Source: Symbiodinium kawagutii (taxonomy: Eukaryota; Sar; Dinophyceae; Suessiales; Symbiodiniaceae). Taken from it: DNA of 64,000 nt. Below the pieces are notes generated by a model. It was not told the DNA's origin, did not search any database, and was given only the letters and a program-made list of their open reading frames with translations. The position numbers and the translations under genes are program-made. The stretch is from contig VSDK01013179.1 of NCBI GenBank assembly GCA_009767595.1, positions 547,255-611,254 on the forward strand, read 5' to 3'. Positions 1 to 11,240 of the stretch are shown here, in pieces. Position 1 is the stretch's first letter. Every line of letters begins with the position of its first letter.

Positions 1-57
1 AAGAATGTATCGTATTGTGGACAATACGGAGGGCTACCTGATCCGGAGCATTCACAT

Positions 58-75
58 AGAGAGAGAGAGAGAGAG
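58..75. repeat. (GA)n microsatellite
   Basis: Short perfect GA dinucleotide run. The first ~550 bases around it hold no coding segment I can support. Confidence 0.85.
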
Positions 76-571
76 CGCTTACTTCTCTATGTATTTCATG
101 TACTTGTGTCTCATAAATATGTCTATTGGCATATTCCTGAGTGGTGTGATTTTTTATTTGTGTATGATCTTGCTTTGTGCCATTATGAGTTGTTGCATCA
201 CATATATGTGTATAAAGGGCCCGTCAGATTTTGTATGTACAGGTGCATATATAGTATAAAGATATACCGGCATATTCGACATGAGCCTATACGTACAAAT
301 GTAAACGAACATATTGGTCACAACGATATCTTGTGGATGAGATCGGCACTCAGCTACTGCGGACAATACCGTCCCAACTAAAATAGAATACCACTCATCT
401 GAGTCCTGATGCTTTCCTCCACGAAGGTGCGCCTTTCTGCCATCGTTGGCTGATCGTGAGTAGTTTATTTCCTAAATAATTTAGTGAAAAACACCACCTT
501 TGGGGATTCACAAACCCATTCTTTGGGAATACATAAGTAAAACACCCTGAATTGTGAGTATACCCATTACG

Positions 572-670
572 ATATCTCTTTTGAGCTAGCTCGAGAAAGC
601 TGAGAGTAGCAGTGCACCTCCTTTTGCTTCTGCTTGGAGGCCAGCAATTCACCAGAAGACTCCTGGGCAA
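572..670 (-). CDS. Candidate exon, helical repeat protein (minus-strand TPR gene)
   Basis: The minus frame reads QESSGELLASKQKQKEVHCY and onward, a charged, helix-prone segment that is GC-richer than its surroundings. It is the most downstream member of the minus-strand exon series. Splice sites are not resolved and no function is claimed beyond helical repeat. Confidence 0.3.
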
Positions 671-939
671 ATTACACCCACGCAGCATGTCAAAGGCTGA
701 CATGATCCACCTTCGTGCCTAGCCCCCGAGCATGGCAATAGCCAGACATCATTGGATGCTCATTGCATTATGCACATAAACCCTGATGAAGTTGAAGACG
801 CTGGGTCAAATCAAAACATGTCCAGAGGGTCAGGGTGTGTTATTGGTTACTATCTCCTATTTAGCTGCTCACCAATAATGAAAGGTCCTCTATTATCAGT
901 TACTATCCTCTATTATTGGTGTTGACCAGCATTGCTGCT

Positions 940-1042
940 CAGGATTTGGCCTTGAGGGATGCACAGCTTGGTCTTGACAACGCTGCAGAGGTCATGGTAG
1001 TGATCAAGCACTTCCAGGGCTTCCGTAGAGGCTAGTGACGCT
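940..1042 (-). CDS. Candidate exon, TPR-like
   Basis: The minus frame contains STEALEVLDHYHDLCSVVKT, resembling the second helix of a TPR unit followed by a new first helix. The plus strand is also open here (AAQDLALRDAQLGLDNAAEV), so the strand rests on agreement with neighbouring exons. Confidence 0.3.
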
Positions 1043-1245
1043 ACTTCCCAGCCTTGTTGATCATGGATACCCTTTAGAAAGAATCACCCGGAGGTATCAA
1101 TCACTGTTGACGTACCACTAAACACCGAGTCTTCCAACACTTTTGAGTTTCTACCAACGGACAACAGTAGAGCCATGATTTGACCATCTAAAGGTCCAAT
1201 CTCAGGGTTTGCCGGTCAATTGTTTGTTTATCTAGTCACATTTGT

Positions 1246-1248
<3 letters not shown>

Positions 1249-1299
<51 letters not shown>

Positions 1300-1300
1300 G

Positions 1301-1331
<31 letters not shown>

Positions 1332-1409
1332 GGATAGATAGATAGATAGATAGATGGATAGATAGATAGATAGATAGATGGATGGATAGATAGATAGATA
1401 GATAGATAA
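1249..1409. repeat. (GATA)n microsatellite with GGAT interruptions
   Basis: About 40 GATA units with occasional GGAT variants. It gives artificial Ser-Ile-Tyr-Leu open frames on the minus strand, which are not genes. Confidence 0.95.
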
Positions 1410-1499
1410 TTCACCACTATGCATGGCTACAACCATATAAATCCACATAAAACCACATAGATAGATCAACAGCCCACAAACCCTCCTGGTCTCCCCGCA

Positions 1500-1592
1500 T
1501 GCCACGGCTCCTTCTGCTTGGTCTCCGCCTGCTCCAACTGTGCACGTGCCTCATCCACGGACAGCTGACGGGCCTGGCCACTGCGAGGTGCT
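1500..1592 (-). CDS. Candidate exon, coiled-coil/TPR-like
   Basis: The minus frame reads GQARQLSVDEARAQLEQAET then KQKEPWHAGR, a strongly helical sequence of Ala/Glu/Gln heptads. It carries the RQ(A/L) start typical of this exon series. A 21-bp minisatellite lies just beside it at higher coordinates. Confidence 0.45.
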
Positions 1593-1630
1593 GGTTGTTT
1601 CAAGCGAAAATTCCTAGGTTTTTTATAGGT

Positions 1631-1775
1631 AAACCAGCTGTAAATGATGGAATTTCAGCTGTAAATGATGGAATTTCAGGTATGAGTCATGGATTTTCAG
1701 CTATCAATGATGGTTTTTTCGCTATCGATGATGGATTTTTTCTAGGTAAACCAGCTATGAACGATGGATTTTCCA
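1631..1775 (+). repeat. 21-bp minisatellite, open as a 7-residue repeat
   Basis: About seven imperfect units of roughly 21 bp (core AAATGATGGAATTTCAGCT) in tandem. Because 21 is divisible by 3, the plus frame stays open and reads as repeated AVNDGIS-type heptads. I treat it as an intronic minisatellite rather than a gene, since no coding context continues on the plus strand. Confidence 0.75.
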
Positions 1776-2439
1776 CCTCCAGGGTAGTTTACCTGGTGAT
1801 AGTTTTTGGTGGTAGTTCTGGGTAGTTGCTCCTTGTTTGTTACTAGTTTTTAAACTAAGTTGCACCAAACAGTTGAGAATTCATGCTAGGGTCAGCTTGG
1901 CATTGCCTGGTCTTGTTGCGACGAAGCAAACTATAGCAGTTGGAAAGTCAAACTGTATCATCTGCCGCATCTGCCTCCACGAAACAACAACTTATGAATG
2001 TTCACCCTTCACCCCCGATTAATAACCTTAGGTTGACTAATTTGGAGGGTACCAATTTGATACGAAACCATGACTTTTGGGGGATACCCCCTGGTTACCA
2101 CCTATGAATCAACCAGGGGTTTGTTAATCACGGGTTGGCATTAATCTACATCAAGGAGGTGCGTCCTGTAACACACACGCGCACGCTCTCTTTGAAGCGT
2201 GAAATGGGGGGTCCAAACCCCAACTCTCTCAGTGTCTGCAGCAAACTGCCCCTGAAGCACCAACAATGACGCACCATTCTGAGCCATTATCAGCCACTAC
2301 CGGAGATTGTTGTGAACTTCCATGAACAACCATTAACGTCACGAACCATGACCAGTAATATCCATGATTACCTACCATTAACATCAACCATGACCATTCA
2401 TGGCTACATCTGGGACATAGATGGCTGTGCACCCCATGT

Positions 2440-2535
2440 CCCTGTGCCGTCCAGCACCCCGCCTGGCGCTCAGGAGTTCCCTGCTGCAGAACTTCGGAGA
2501 GCTCGCGTAGCTTCGCCTGGGCACGGCCAGGGCAC
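2440..2535 (-). CDS. Candidate exon, TPR-like
   Basis: The minus frame reads GRAQAKLRELSEVLQQGTPE then RQAGCW, an amphipathic helix followed by the recurring RQA codons (CGC CAG GCG). GC content is well above the CCAT-rich intron around it. Confidence 0.45.
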
Positions 2536-2851
2536 CACGGGTGGGGCCGGGTGCCTACCAGCCATGGCTTCACCAGCACCTACCAGGGCAGATGGAGCAA
2601 CCACCATGACCTACTACCACGATCAACGTCACCACCATTCACCGGCCAATATCCACCAGGAAAGTCCCACAGTATCAACCAGCCATCAACCAGCTCTTCA
2701 CCAGCACCATTCACTACCAATATAACCACTATAAACCACTATTATCAAGCAATTTAAATGTATAAACCACTATAAACCACTACCACTATAAACCACCATC
2801 TCACCAGCTATTCACCAGCTTTTTCACCAGCTTTTCACCACATGTTTTCTA

Positions 2852-2972
2852 CCAAGGTCCTCAAGCCGCGCACCTGGAAGATGTTCTGAAACTCCGACAG
2901 CACCGTGGCGTCGAAGCCTCCGCGCTCCGCAGGAGTCTTCAGCAGCACCTCGCAGGCGAATTGGCACCTCGT
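2852..2972 (-). CDS. Candidate exon, TPR-like
   Basis: The minus frame contains ACEVLLKTPAERGGFDATVL then SEFQNIFQVRGLRTL. It looks like two helices with a glycine turn, and high GC content separates it from the flanks. From 2972 to about 3950 I see only AT-rich intron-like sequence. Confidence 0.45.
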
Positions 2973-3837
2973 TACCCTCGGAGGCCAATGGAAAATCCAT
3001 CTTAAATGATCTTAAATGGATGTGTGCCAGGGTTTTCTGAACAAAATGGTGGATTTTGCATTGCTATGTTAGATTATCAGAGGGTACACATGATAAGAAT
3101 AGTTTCAATTAAATCATCCGTGTGAATGATAATTGCTCACATAGTGACCGGAATTAGATGTGAATAAGGATAGCGATTATCCTATGAATCAATGACAATG
3201 GTGCAAGTAAGGATATTGGAGAATACTAAGAAATGCAATAGTAACATTAGTCACATGTTACACCACTATCAAGTAATGGGGGCAAAGTATTTAAAATGCC
3301 TCCATAATTCATGGGAGTGTGAACGACAGTAGTATGGGATATGATGTGGGACAGGTTATACCTCCAGAACGAATGTGGGGGAATCTAAACTGGTCATCTG
3401 ATCCATTGAAACGATCCATATCCAATATGGGTATCACGTGAGATCAATCTACAGTGACTAGTTCTGCTATCCACCTGATTGGTAGCCTGCTCATCCACCA
3501 TTAAAGACAGCATGTCCATGTTTGAAATTTGATGTGAATTAGATAAGACCACGTTATCCCGAGAACTCTGTGTGTTTTGATTGCTCAACCAATTGATTGC
3601 AAATATAGCTTTGAGAAAACATCTTCTTACAGCCCCGTCACCCTGTCATGGCTGCCAACCAACATGAACACACCTTAAGAGTTGGAATTGCTTGGGTCTT
3701 TTCAACAATGTTTCTATAAGTGTATGCATAAGCTTTGTCAAGAAAGACTACAAATGTCTGTACTTTCATACGAACATATACAACATATAGTTATATCATA
3801 TGTCTAATGTTTTTGTAAATGACACGTGTCGCATATA

Positions 3838-3906
3838 TGTGTATATTTATATTTATATTTATATTTATATTTATATTATGTACATATATATATATATATA
3901 TACATA
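3838..3906. repeat. TATATT / TATA low-complexity tract
   Basis: Runs of TTTATA followed by (TA)n. No gene is supported. Confidence 0.8.
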
Positions 3907-3956
3907 CGTATGTTCATGGATAATTACTCACGCTTAGTGGTTGTTGCCCGTTACCA

Positions 3957-4030
3957 TGCTCAGCCCCCTCGACGACTGTGGTTGGTTCTCTTGGCTGAGC
4001 TGCCTGAGGATCTCACCCCGGCTTCCTAAA
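3957..4030 (-). CDS. Weak candidate exon
   Basis: The minus frame reads GEILRQLSQENQPQSSRGLS, helix-prone and GC-rich. It is short, and the plus strand is also open, so support is limited to position and composition. The next ~1.1 kb (4040-5170) has open plus frames without recognisable domains. Confidence 0.2.
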
Positions 4031-5179
4031 CGAACCCCTGGCTGAGGCCCCTGGGTGTCCCACTGGAATGATGGCAGTCTTCAGCGATTCCTCACAGAAG
4101 ATGCCACAGATGGCCGAAACTCATGTGATGCACAGGCGAAGCCAGCAAGAATCCAAGCACAAAACCCCAGCCACACGCGTCTGCTACTAAAGGACTTGAA
4201 GAAATCAGACCTGAAGAAAACCTCGAAACCAGCCCACTGCGAGCGCCAGCTGCGAAAGGTTTACCAGGGACCCCAAACGTCCATGGTCAACTTCTGCATG
4301 GACGCCTCAAAGACCTGCGACGTTTTTGTTCACAAGGTGACAAGATGCAACAAGCACAAAGGAATGTCTGGCTGCTCACAGGGGTATCTATCCGTGTTAC
4401 CATCTGTAGGCCAAGTCTTAACCAGCTCGTGTGGCAACAAATCTTGCTTCTAGGCAAGCACTGATCCACAGCGGCGCCGCACGCAACCAGCTGAGCTGAG
4501 TGGTCCGAATGAGGGACATGATCCAGAGTGTTGTACCACCACCCCAACCATCCATGGTCCATACCGCCAACCACCCCAACATTGTCATGTTTCGCTGGAG
4601 GGTCTAGGGACCTGTTGTACCACCATCGTAGGGAGAAACCAACAACCCTGGAGGCATCACAGGAGGGATCCCACCTTCAACTGGGCCGGCGAGTCGTTGA
4701 CCTCACCCGCCTGACATCGCAAGGGTCATGTGCAACGCAGATTGGCAGCAGCATCTGGGCGCTGGCCATCATACAACCATCTTTCGCATTAACAACCACC
4801 ATTGAAAAACATGTGAAAACATCAACATTTGAAAACACAATCATCAAAATTAACATTTGAAAACATTTGAAAACAAAGAATGAATAATGACCATTATTAA
4901 AAATGCTCAATGATGACCATCATTGATTAACATGATCAATCGTCAATAAGCACCACAAAAGCTATGGCCAGGTGCCCCCTGCCATCGCGTTCACCATGGT
5001 CCCCAGCGTCCTCGGGTTCCCATGCCATGACTTGTGGCTTGTCATCACTATTTATAGCCATCTAACCATCCTCTCAGCATCATCCAACCAGGCATCTCAG
5101 CGTGATTCGACCAGACATCTCAGCATGATTCAACCATTATCCTACCATTCAGCCATCATTTGACTATCATCGCAATTTG

Positions 5180-5283
5180 CCAACCCTCTGCTGATAACCC
5201 AGCTGGGTGCTGCTGAGCAGAGCCTCGAACATCAAGAAGGCGCTTTCGAAGGCATTCTGAAGCTCCGCCTGTTTCGGGCTTCA
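5180..5283 (-). CDS. Candidate exon, TPR-like
   Basis: The minus frame reads KQAELQNAFESAFLMFEALL then SSTQLGYQQ, a good helix-turn-helix with KQA at its start like the RQA of sister exons. Confidence 0.45.
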
Positions 5284-5590
5284 GCCAAGGCAAGCACGGA
5301 TGAATCAGTGGTTGGTGGATGGGGGTGGTGGATGGTTCCTAAGAGGGTGCAAAGTGATTGGGCAATGGATACGCATTGATATGACTAGCAAAAAAGCTAT
5401 CATGGGATCCAACAACTAACAATAGGTGTACGTAACGAATAATTGGTGCTCTATGTTTTTTGACTTAAAAAGATTGACTCTGGAAATATCAACAATTCTA
5501 TGAGTCCTTTGAGAGAGAGCTTTCGTGCGAGATCTGTGAGCAGTTTCGCTTCAGGATTGTGATGCAAGGTTCCATTACCCTGATTTCCAT

Positions 5591-5731
5591 TGGATGGATG
5601 GATGGATGGATGGATGGACGGACGGACGGACGGACGGACGAGGGATGGATGGTTGGATAGGTAAGTAGGTACGTAGGTAGATAGAGAAATAGGTAGATAG
5701 GTAGATAGGTAGAAAGGCAGATAGATAGATA
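5591..5731. repeat. Mosaic tetranucleotide repeat GGAT-GGAC-GGTA-GATA
   Basis: Consecutive homogeneous blocks of different 4-mers keep one period: GGAT, then GGAC, then GGAT, GTAG and GATA. The open frames here are artefacts. Confidence 0.9.
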
Positions 5732-5954
5732 ATCCTTGTTGACAAACATCTTTGACAATAAACTTCGTATCAACCCCGAGCACTTAGTGATTCGGCGAAC
5801 GGCTCCAGAGAATAACACCTGTGGTTCCTTTTGCTGATGGAGCTTCGAGGCATACTCACATAGGTGGCTCATGGTTGTTCGTTGTTGAACTAAACGGCTG
5901 TTGGGTCAATGGTTAGCGAGAATGGTTGGCTCATGATTGATCACCCTGAACTTC

Positions 5955-6022
5955 GTTCAAAGTGGCGTGCCTTGTCGGCTTCCGTCTGCACCAGGTGTGC
6001 ATCTCCAGCCTTTTGATCTTCC
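5955..6022 (-). CDS. Candidate exon, TPR-like
   Basis: The minus frame contains EDQKAGDAHLVQTEADKARH, matching the G-D-x2-x-A pattern at the turn of a TPR. Limits are approximate. Confidence 0.3.
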
Positions 6023-6142
6023 TAGGGCTGCGGCTGGGACATGTCCCGCCCAGCACCTGAGACCTATCAAGCGAGGACCCCCCCCAGCAGTAAGGAGCGT
6101 TGCCGCATGGTGGAAGGGAACGACTATGACCCGTGAGTGCTG

Positions 6143-6150
6143 GCAACAGC

Positions 6151-6191
<41 letters not shown>

Positions 6192-6224
6192 CCACAACAA
6201 CCACAACAACCACAACAACCACAA

Positions 6225-6258
<34 letters not shown>

Positions 6259-6274
6259 CACGACAACGACAGCA
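6143..6274. repeat. (AAC)n / (GAC)n trinucleotide repeat
   Basis: CAA/AAC units grade into ACGAC and ACCAC variants. All frames on both strands are open as homopolymers (Q, N, T, V, L), so the long open frames here are not evidence of a gene. Confidence 0.95.
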
Positions 6275-6600
6275 ATACCAGCCGTGCCAAGGGATGTGAC
6301 CGACTCATGGGACTTTGCCAACCTGGATGCACCAATCTTTCCGAAGGTCAATCTTGTGATCCACAGTCGCAACTAGGCTTGTAAGCGTGATGATCCGACT
6401 CAGAATCTTCGACCAGGTACAGTAGCCAGGTACTGGATTCTCACCGGTGAACCTTCGATACATTGGATGAATGATAAGAGCTGCTATTGCAACGGGAGGT
6501 TCCCAATCAGAATCCATACTGATCATTAACCATCATTTACCATCATTATTTACACTTCTTAACCATCATCAACCAGTGTATGAGCTATGACACAACAGCT

Positions 6601-6684
6601 CTGAACCCCGCAGAGCAGGCATCCTCCTTCTTCGACAAGGCAGTCTTGGCAGCGACCACTGCCTGACGCGGTACTTGGTACTTC
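6601..6684 (-). CDS. Candidate exon, TPR-like
   Basis: The minus frame reads KYRVRQAVVAAKTALSKKED then ACSAGFRA. It has the RQA start, an Ala-rich helix and a charged turn, and is one of the clearer repeat units. Confidence 0.5.
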
Positions 6685-7344
6685 ATCACCAGTCCTGACT
6701 ATGGAAATACAATCTGCTACAAGGTGGGCGCCTTCCACCTGTAAGTTGATTGAGAAGCCATATGATTGTAGTTATATCAGCGAAAACTGGTAGAGACTGG
6801 TAGTTACCCTGGCTATGAACAGGTACATCAAGTTGGTGTCTTCACACAAAGGCCTCTCCGATGGTGTCCGGTGCAAAGAAATCAGCAGAAGGAGGCAGGC
6901 ACAACATATGTAGGGGTTAAGGGGTGTCTCGATCCTCAAAATCCTAGGCGATGATTTATGTAGATAGTGGCCAGTTCTTATTGTGCAGGTGAGATATATG
7001 TAATAGAACAGTATATGTCTGTGTGTGTGTATGTCCGTGTCTGCGTGTGAGTGTGCGCGTGCATGTACAGTCAAAAATAGGTCTCAATAATAGCAGCACA
7101 TCATTTCGAATGTTGCTGCAGCATGTCCGCTCATTCAAGGCGTTTGTAGCAAGAACAACTATCCAACTTTCCACCTACAAAGAATTGGCACTCAGCAAGT
7201 ACCAAGTGGCTGTGGGTCAGTTCATCCTGTAGCCCTGTTTCCCCCATCATTCACCAGGCTGTTCCCCCCCTATGATTGTTGGTTGATACTGACCCATAGC
7301 CAACTGACAGTCAGCAAGTACCTGGCATGCGTTGCGGAGTGCCA

Positions 7345-7436
7345 TGGTATCCGCACACCTGGGAGCAGATGTTCAATTCCTGGTTCTTCTTCTCGAGGTC
7401 CTCATCAGCCTCCTGGATGTGCCGTTGCACTTGTCC
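7345..7436 (-). CDS. Candidate exon, coiled-coil-like
   Basis: The minus frame reads GQVQRHIQEADEDLEKKNQE then LNICSQVCGYHG, a strongly charged helix. A stop lies just upstream in frame, so the acceptor site must lie near 7436. Confidence 0.4.
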
Positions 7437-8086
7437 CTAAGCTTCCACGAAGAACTTGCCGACTAGTCATCAACTGACTGTTGGCTATGAACTTATACAT
7501 ATATATATATATATACATATTCATATAAATCCTAATCAACTAGACACCAGTAAGACATCCCAAAATCATCACGGAGTGCAAAGTCCAGCTTGCCACGAAT
7601 AAATACCCCATTTGGGTGACATTTAGCCTCAACCTGTTGGAGTGCTACAGGCAGTGCTCACGTTTTTAAAAAATTACTTGCTTCATACGTCTTTGCTAAG
7701 CATCAAGGTAGTTTCCAGACTAGTGTCTGGACATAAAAGGAGCTTTTGTCATCCAGTCATCTTGTTCAAACATGGTTGGTTGTTGGGTTCCCTTGAAAAT
7801 CTACTTTTGATGGCGTAGGTTCCATTGTACCGCCAGCCATGTTACAGGACAAGCACCTGGTCTCGTGTCCTTCAAGTGCTCTTGAGCCTTTGAGATCGCT
7901 TGCAGCAACTCGTCCTTGTCGCTGGGAGAACAAGGCATAGCGAACCGCCATAAGGGATTATAGGTGATTTGACATGGTTTCACAAGGTATAGTTGTTATT
8001 AGGGGATAATAAGCAACAATACCACCAGTATTGGTGTTTCTCAAGCGGGTTAACAGGGGATGATAGGCAACAAATACACCAAAGGA

Positions 8087-8199
8087 TGGTGGTTTCTAAA
8101 AATCGATAGGGGACCCCCCAGCTATCATCCAGTTTATTCACCATGTATAATACTAAAGCAACCCTCGCTTTGGGGGTCCCCTATTTTGAGAAACACTCA
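8087..8199 (+). mobile_element. ~110-bp inverted-repeat MITE, copy 1
   Basis: The left end GTGGTTTCTAAAAATC and right end TTTTGAGAAACACTCAT form inverted termini, with paired GGGGACCCC blocks just inside. The core ATCATCCAG.TTATTCACC matches other copies in this window. It is intronic and non-coding. Confidence 0.6.
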
Positions 8200-8988
8200 T
8201 AAGGAAACACGGGACTTTTTGATCAACAGAAACTGGCAAATAAAGTAATATGGCGAAGTAGGTAGATGAGGATCCTTTTTTTTACCATGTAGATGCATGC
8301 ATTTTGTGCACATGTAGCTATCGGATGATCTGTAAATAGTTAAGCTGGAATTATTCAAGCTGAAAAATGAAGTTTTAGCTATTGAAGTTCAGGATTGAAG
8401 ATAGCTACTTCACAAGCTGAGAAATGTCAACAGTTGAGAATTGTCACCAGTACTTCGTTGGCAGCTCGACAGCAGAAATTGGCCGAACTTGCACTTCACT
8501 AAGCCACACAACGGGAGATCAGGCCGTGGGAAACCGAGTCGTAGTTCCACTCCAAGTGTTCAATCACTAGCTCTGGATTCCAGAGATCAATGAAGAATCA
8601 CAGAATCAAACCTGTAAGTGGACAGTGTGATGTGTACTCTGCGGCCAAGTACTCTGGCTGCCTTGCAAATCGACTGCAAACAGGTCTTGAAAATTGTGAC
8701 AGTATCAAAAGTTTCATGCTAAAAGATTGTTTGCCGATATAGCCTGCCAAAGTTGGATGATAGCTTCACAGACTTCTGGACTTCTGTCAAACCTCCTCAC
8801 TTCCAAATCGTTGAGAGGCAGCTGGTGGCCCTTGGGGGTTCCATAGCCATGGTGGTACTCCAACTCCCAAGCTGTCGTCATTGGTGTAGCTGGTTCTGCC
8901 ATTGATCAACTGATGGAGCGATGCCCCCGAGTCAGCTCGGTACAGATAACACATTGCGGGTTTGCCTATTGCGGCTTCATCCATGGAA

Positions 8989-9045
8989 ATTGATCCATCA
9001 TTAGTTGGAATTTCCGTGAACAATTCCAACTAACGATGGATCAAT
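8989..9045. repeat. 24-bp inverted repeat (hairpin)
   Basis: Arms 8989-9012 and 9022-9045 are complementary at 23 of 24 positions around a 9-base loop. A third related copy of the arm lies near 9094-9112. Confidence 0.75.
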
Positions 9046-9140
9046 TCCAATGGTTCATGGTTACTAATGATGGATCCAACTATATAATTCCATGGTTCAT
9101 CATTAGTTGGAATTGATCACGGAAACTCCACCAGGCCATG

Positions 9141-9282
9141 GCCAGTTGATGTCGTCCTTGGAGTCATTGATGCTCTGGACCTTCGCCTTCTCGCTTTCCA
9201 CGGCCTGGCGTTGGGGACTAGTTCCAGCGACCAAGGCCGAGGACCTTCCCAAGCCCACACCCAAAGCCACCAACGAGCGGCT
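9141..9282 (-). CDS. Candidate exon, TPR-like
   Basis: The minus frame reads SRSLVALGVGLGRSSALVAG then RQAVESEKAKVQSINDSKDD. It holds the RQA signature in the middle, Ala/Gly helices, and markedly higher GC than the flanks. Confidence 0.5.
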
Positions 9283-9303
9283 GTGAGAACTTCCAACTTC
9301 CCA

Positions 9304-9350
9304 GAAATGATGGTTTTAATGGTTAGTAATATAGTAAACCATCATTTCTA
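9304..9350. repeat. Hairpin with 14-bp arms
   Basis: AGAAATGATGGTTT and AAACCATCATTTCT form a perfect inverted pair. The same GTGAGAACTTCCAAC flank and TTAGTAATATAGTAAA core recur about 82 bp further on, so the unit appears tandemly copied. Confidence 0.65.
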
Positions 9351-9456
9351 GTTGGGAGAAATGGCTGTGAGAACTTCCAACTTTCCCATTGTTGGGATTC
9401 GAATGGTTAGTAATATAGTAAAATACCCAACAATAATGGTTAGACAACTACACTAT

Positions 9457-9562
9457 ATGGTCGTTTCTCAAGCCACAGGGGTACCCCCCAATTATCTAGT
9501 TAGTTAGTAACCACTTATCGAAATAAACCATCCATTTTGGGGTACCTATTGTTCAGAAATCA
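9457..9562 (+). mobile_element. Inverted-repeat MITE, copy 2 (diverged)
   Basis: Left end TCGTTTCTCAAG with GGGGTACCCCCC, core CTAGTTAGTTAGTAACCACT, right GGGGTACC and a decayed terminus. Same family and orientation as the copy at 8087-8199. Confidence 0.55.
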
Positions 9563-9940
9563 AGATATGTTTGATGCGGATCATAATATGGATTTAGTGG
9601 ATAATGGTAGTTGTGACTATATTCTTCGTGGACCGTCACTTGGTGGTAAGTTACAACATTATGTGAAGGTTCTGCTGTGACATCAATAAGGGTCTTGGGG
9701 AAAAAGTTTGTCCATAACTCCAGTTCGCTTGTCGGGAAAATGCTAATCTCAGTCTGTGCACTGTGCCAAGAGGCAGGTTGGGAAACCGAGGAAAGCAGAC
9801 GACAAACGACGGGTGCCAACCAATGCTCATGAACCAGTGGCAAGGGCGGACCTGGTGGCTCTTATGGCACGCTGTAGACACACCCGAGTGGCACTGTTCC
9901 AGGACCTGGTCAGCTGTGTACTATGTACCATCCGAAAGCA

Positions 9941-10020
9941 ACAACCAACCAGGCAAGCAATCAATCAACCATCAATCCATCAACCAATCAATCAATCAAC
10001 CAATCAATCAACCAACCCAG
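9941..10020. repeat. (CAAC/CAAT)n tetranucleotide tract
   Basis: Imperfect CAACCAAT units with period 4; the resulting Asn/Gln/Ser-rich frames are artefacts. Confidence 0.85.
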
Positions 10021-10080
10021 CTCTGGTTTGACTCTTGACCCCATCCATTCAAACTGACTTCATCCACCAGTTAACTGGTC

Positions 10081-10140
10081 ATGATCAGAAGCCTCGTTCA
10101 GGCTCTTCTCCACGGAAGACACCACCTGACGCGTTGGTTG
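10081..10140 (-). CDS. Candidate exon, TPR-like
   Basis: The minus frame reads TRQVVSSVEKSLNEASDHDQ, beginning with the RQ signature and forming a clean amphipathic helix. It could extend to about 10200. Confidence 0.35.
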
Positions 10141-10666
10141 ACGGTGGGAACGGTTGCAGCTTGCGCGAACCGCGAAGCACCGTCAACCAAGAATTGTAGG
10201 CAGCAGTGATTCGCCAACAATTCTGCCTCAGAGATTGGATGCTCAAGATCTGAAAGGCTTGTAAAAACTAAATGTTCCATTGTGGTTGGTTTCAACCTCT
10301 AGACATTTTAAATCTTCCATCATGAATTTGATAGATTTTGTGGATGCATTGGATAGCTGGGGAAACCCGTATGGTAAGTGTGGGCTTAGTTTGGGATGAA
10401 TTTTCCTTGGCTTCTGTGATTTGAAAAGCATCAGTGAGCTAGTCCAAAGAAAGGAGGGGCTACAATGGCAGCTGATCCCCACGTAGTAGCCTATTCGGCT
10501 ACAATAGCTACATTAAACAAGCTAGTTATATCAATCATAAGTGGCAGTAATTGGAACTTGTCCTAGGTCTAAACCGCTTTAGCTGACTAGGGGGCCCTAC
10601 CTCGTAGGCTTATATCTTCACGAACCTAATACAAAGCAGCTTGTGATTGTTGGCCAGAACTCCCCG

Positions 10667-10783
10667 ACGGCACCAACTAATAAGAAACAGCTCCAGGGCT
10701 GCACCCACCTCTTCGAAAATCTTCACGGCCAGAGTTTGCACCTCCTGTCGAGCTGGCGCTGGTGCAAGGCCACACAAGGCCGG
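10667..10783 (-). CDS. Candidate exon, TPR-like
   Basis: The minus frame reads ARQEVQTLAVKIFEEVGAAL then ELFLISWC, following GLCGLAPAP. The K-x-F-E-E-V-G helix end is typical of TPR second helices. A GTGGGT within GAGGTGGGT could be the donor. Confidence 0.55.
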
Positions 10784-10930
10784 CCTTTTTGAGGTCTGAT
10801 CTTCTGTCGCGTCTATGCATATAAAGATGAATGGATCCGCTTGTGAAGAGTTGCTTAGATCAGACTAGAATACGCTAGATCAGATCAGTGCAGATAGTGA
10901 CTTAGGTCTTGGATCAAGAGGATTAGGCAG

Positions 10931-11136
10931 AGATAGATAGATAGATGGATGGATAGATAGATAGATCGATAGATAGATAGATAGATCGATAGATAGATAG
11001 ATCGATGGATGGATGGATAGGTAGGTAGGTGGGTAGGTAGGTTGGTAGGTAGATCGATAGATTGATAGATAGAGAAGTAGATACATAAATAGCTAGTTGG
11101 GTGGTTAGGTAGGTAGGTAGATCGATAGAGACATAG
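10931..11136. repeat. Mosaic GATA/GATC/GGTA tetranucleotide array
   Basis: About 200 bp of period-4 repeats with homogeneous blocks (GATA, CGAT, GGAT, GGTA). Confidence 0.92.
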
Positions 11137-11151
11137 GATCTGATACAGTTG

Positions 11152-11240
11152 ATCTGTAGATTTCGGAAGCACAAATGCCAGCAGTCCCTGGGAAAGACTC
11201 CGGTTGCACTCCTCGCGCTCGTCGCTTGGGACGCACAAGC
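11152..11240 (-). CDS. Candidate exon
   Basis: The minus frame reads VPSDEREECNRSLSQGLLAF then VLPKSTD, helix-prone and GC-rich. Another minus frame is also open over 10923-11444, so the reading frame is uncertain. From 11240 to about 13340 I see only AT-rich, intron-like sequence with one very weak coding hint near 12110-12150. Confidence 0.3.

Noticed and set aside
6124-6384. Poly-Q/N/T/V frames
   Set aside because: Pure (AAC)n effect on both strands.
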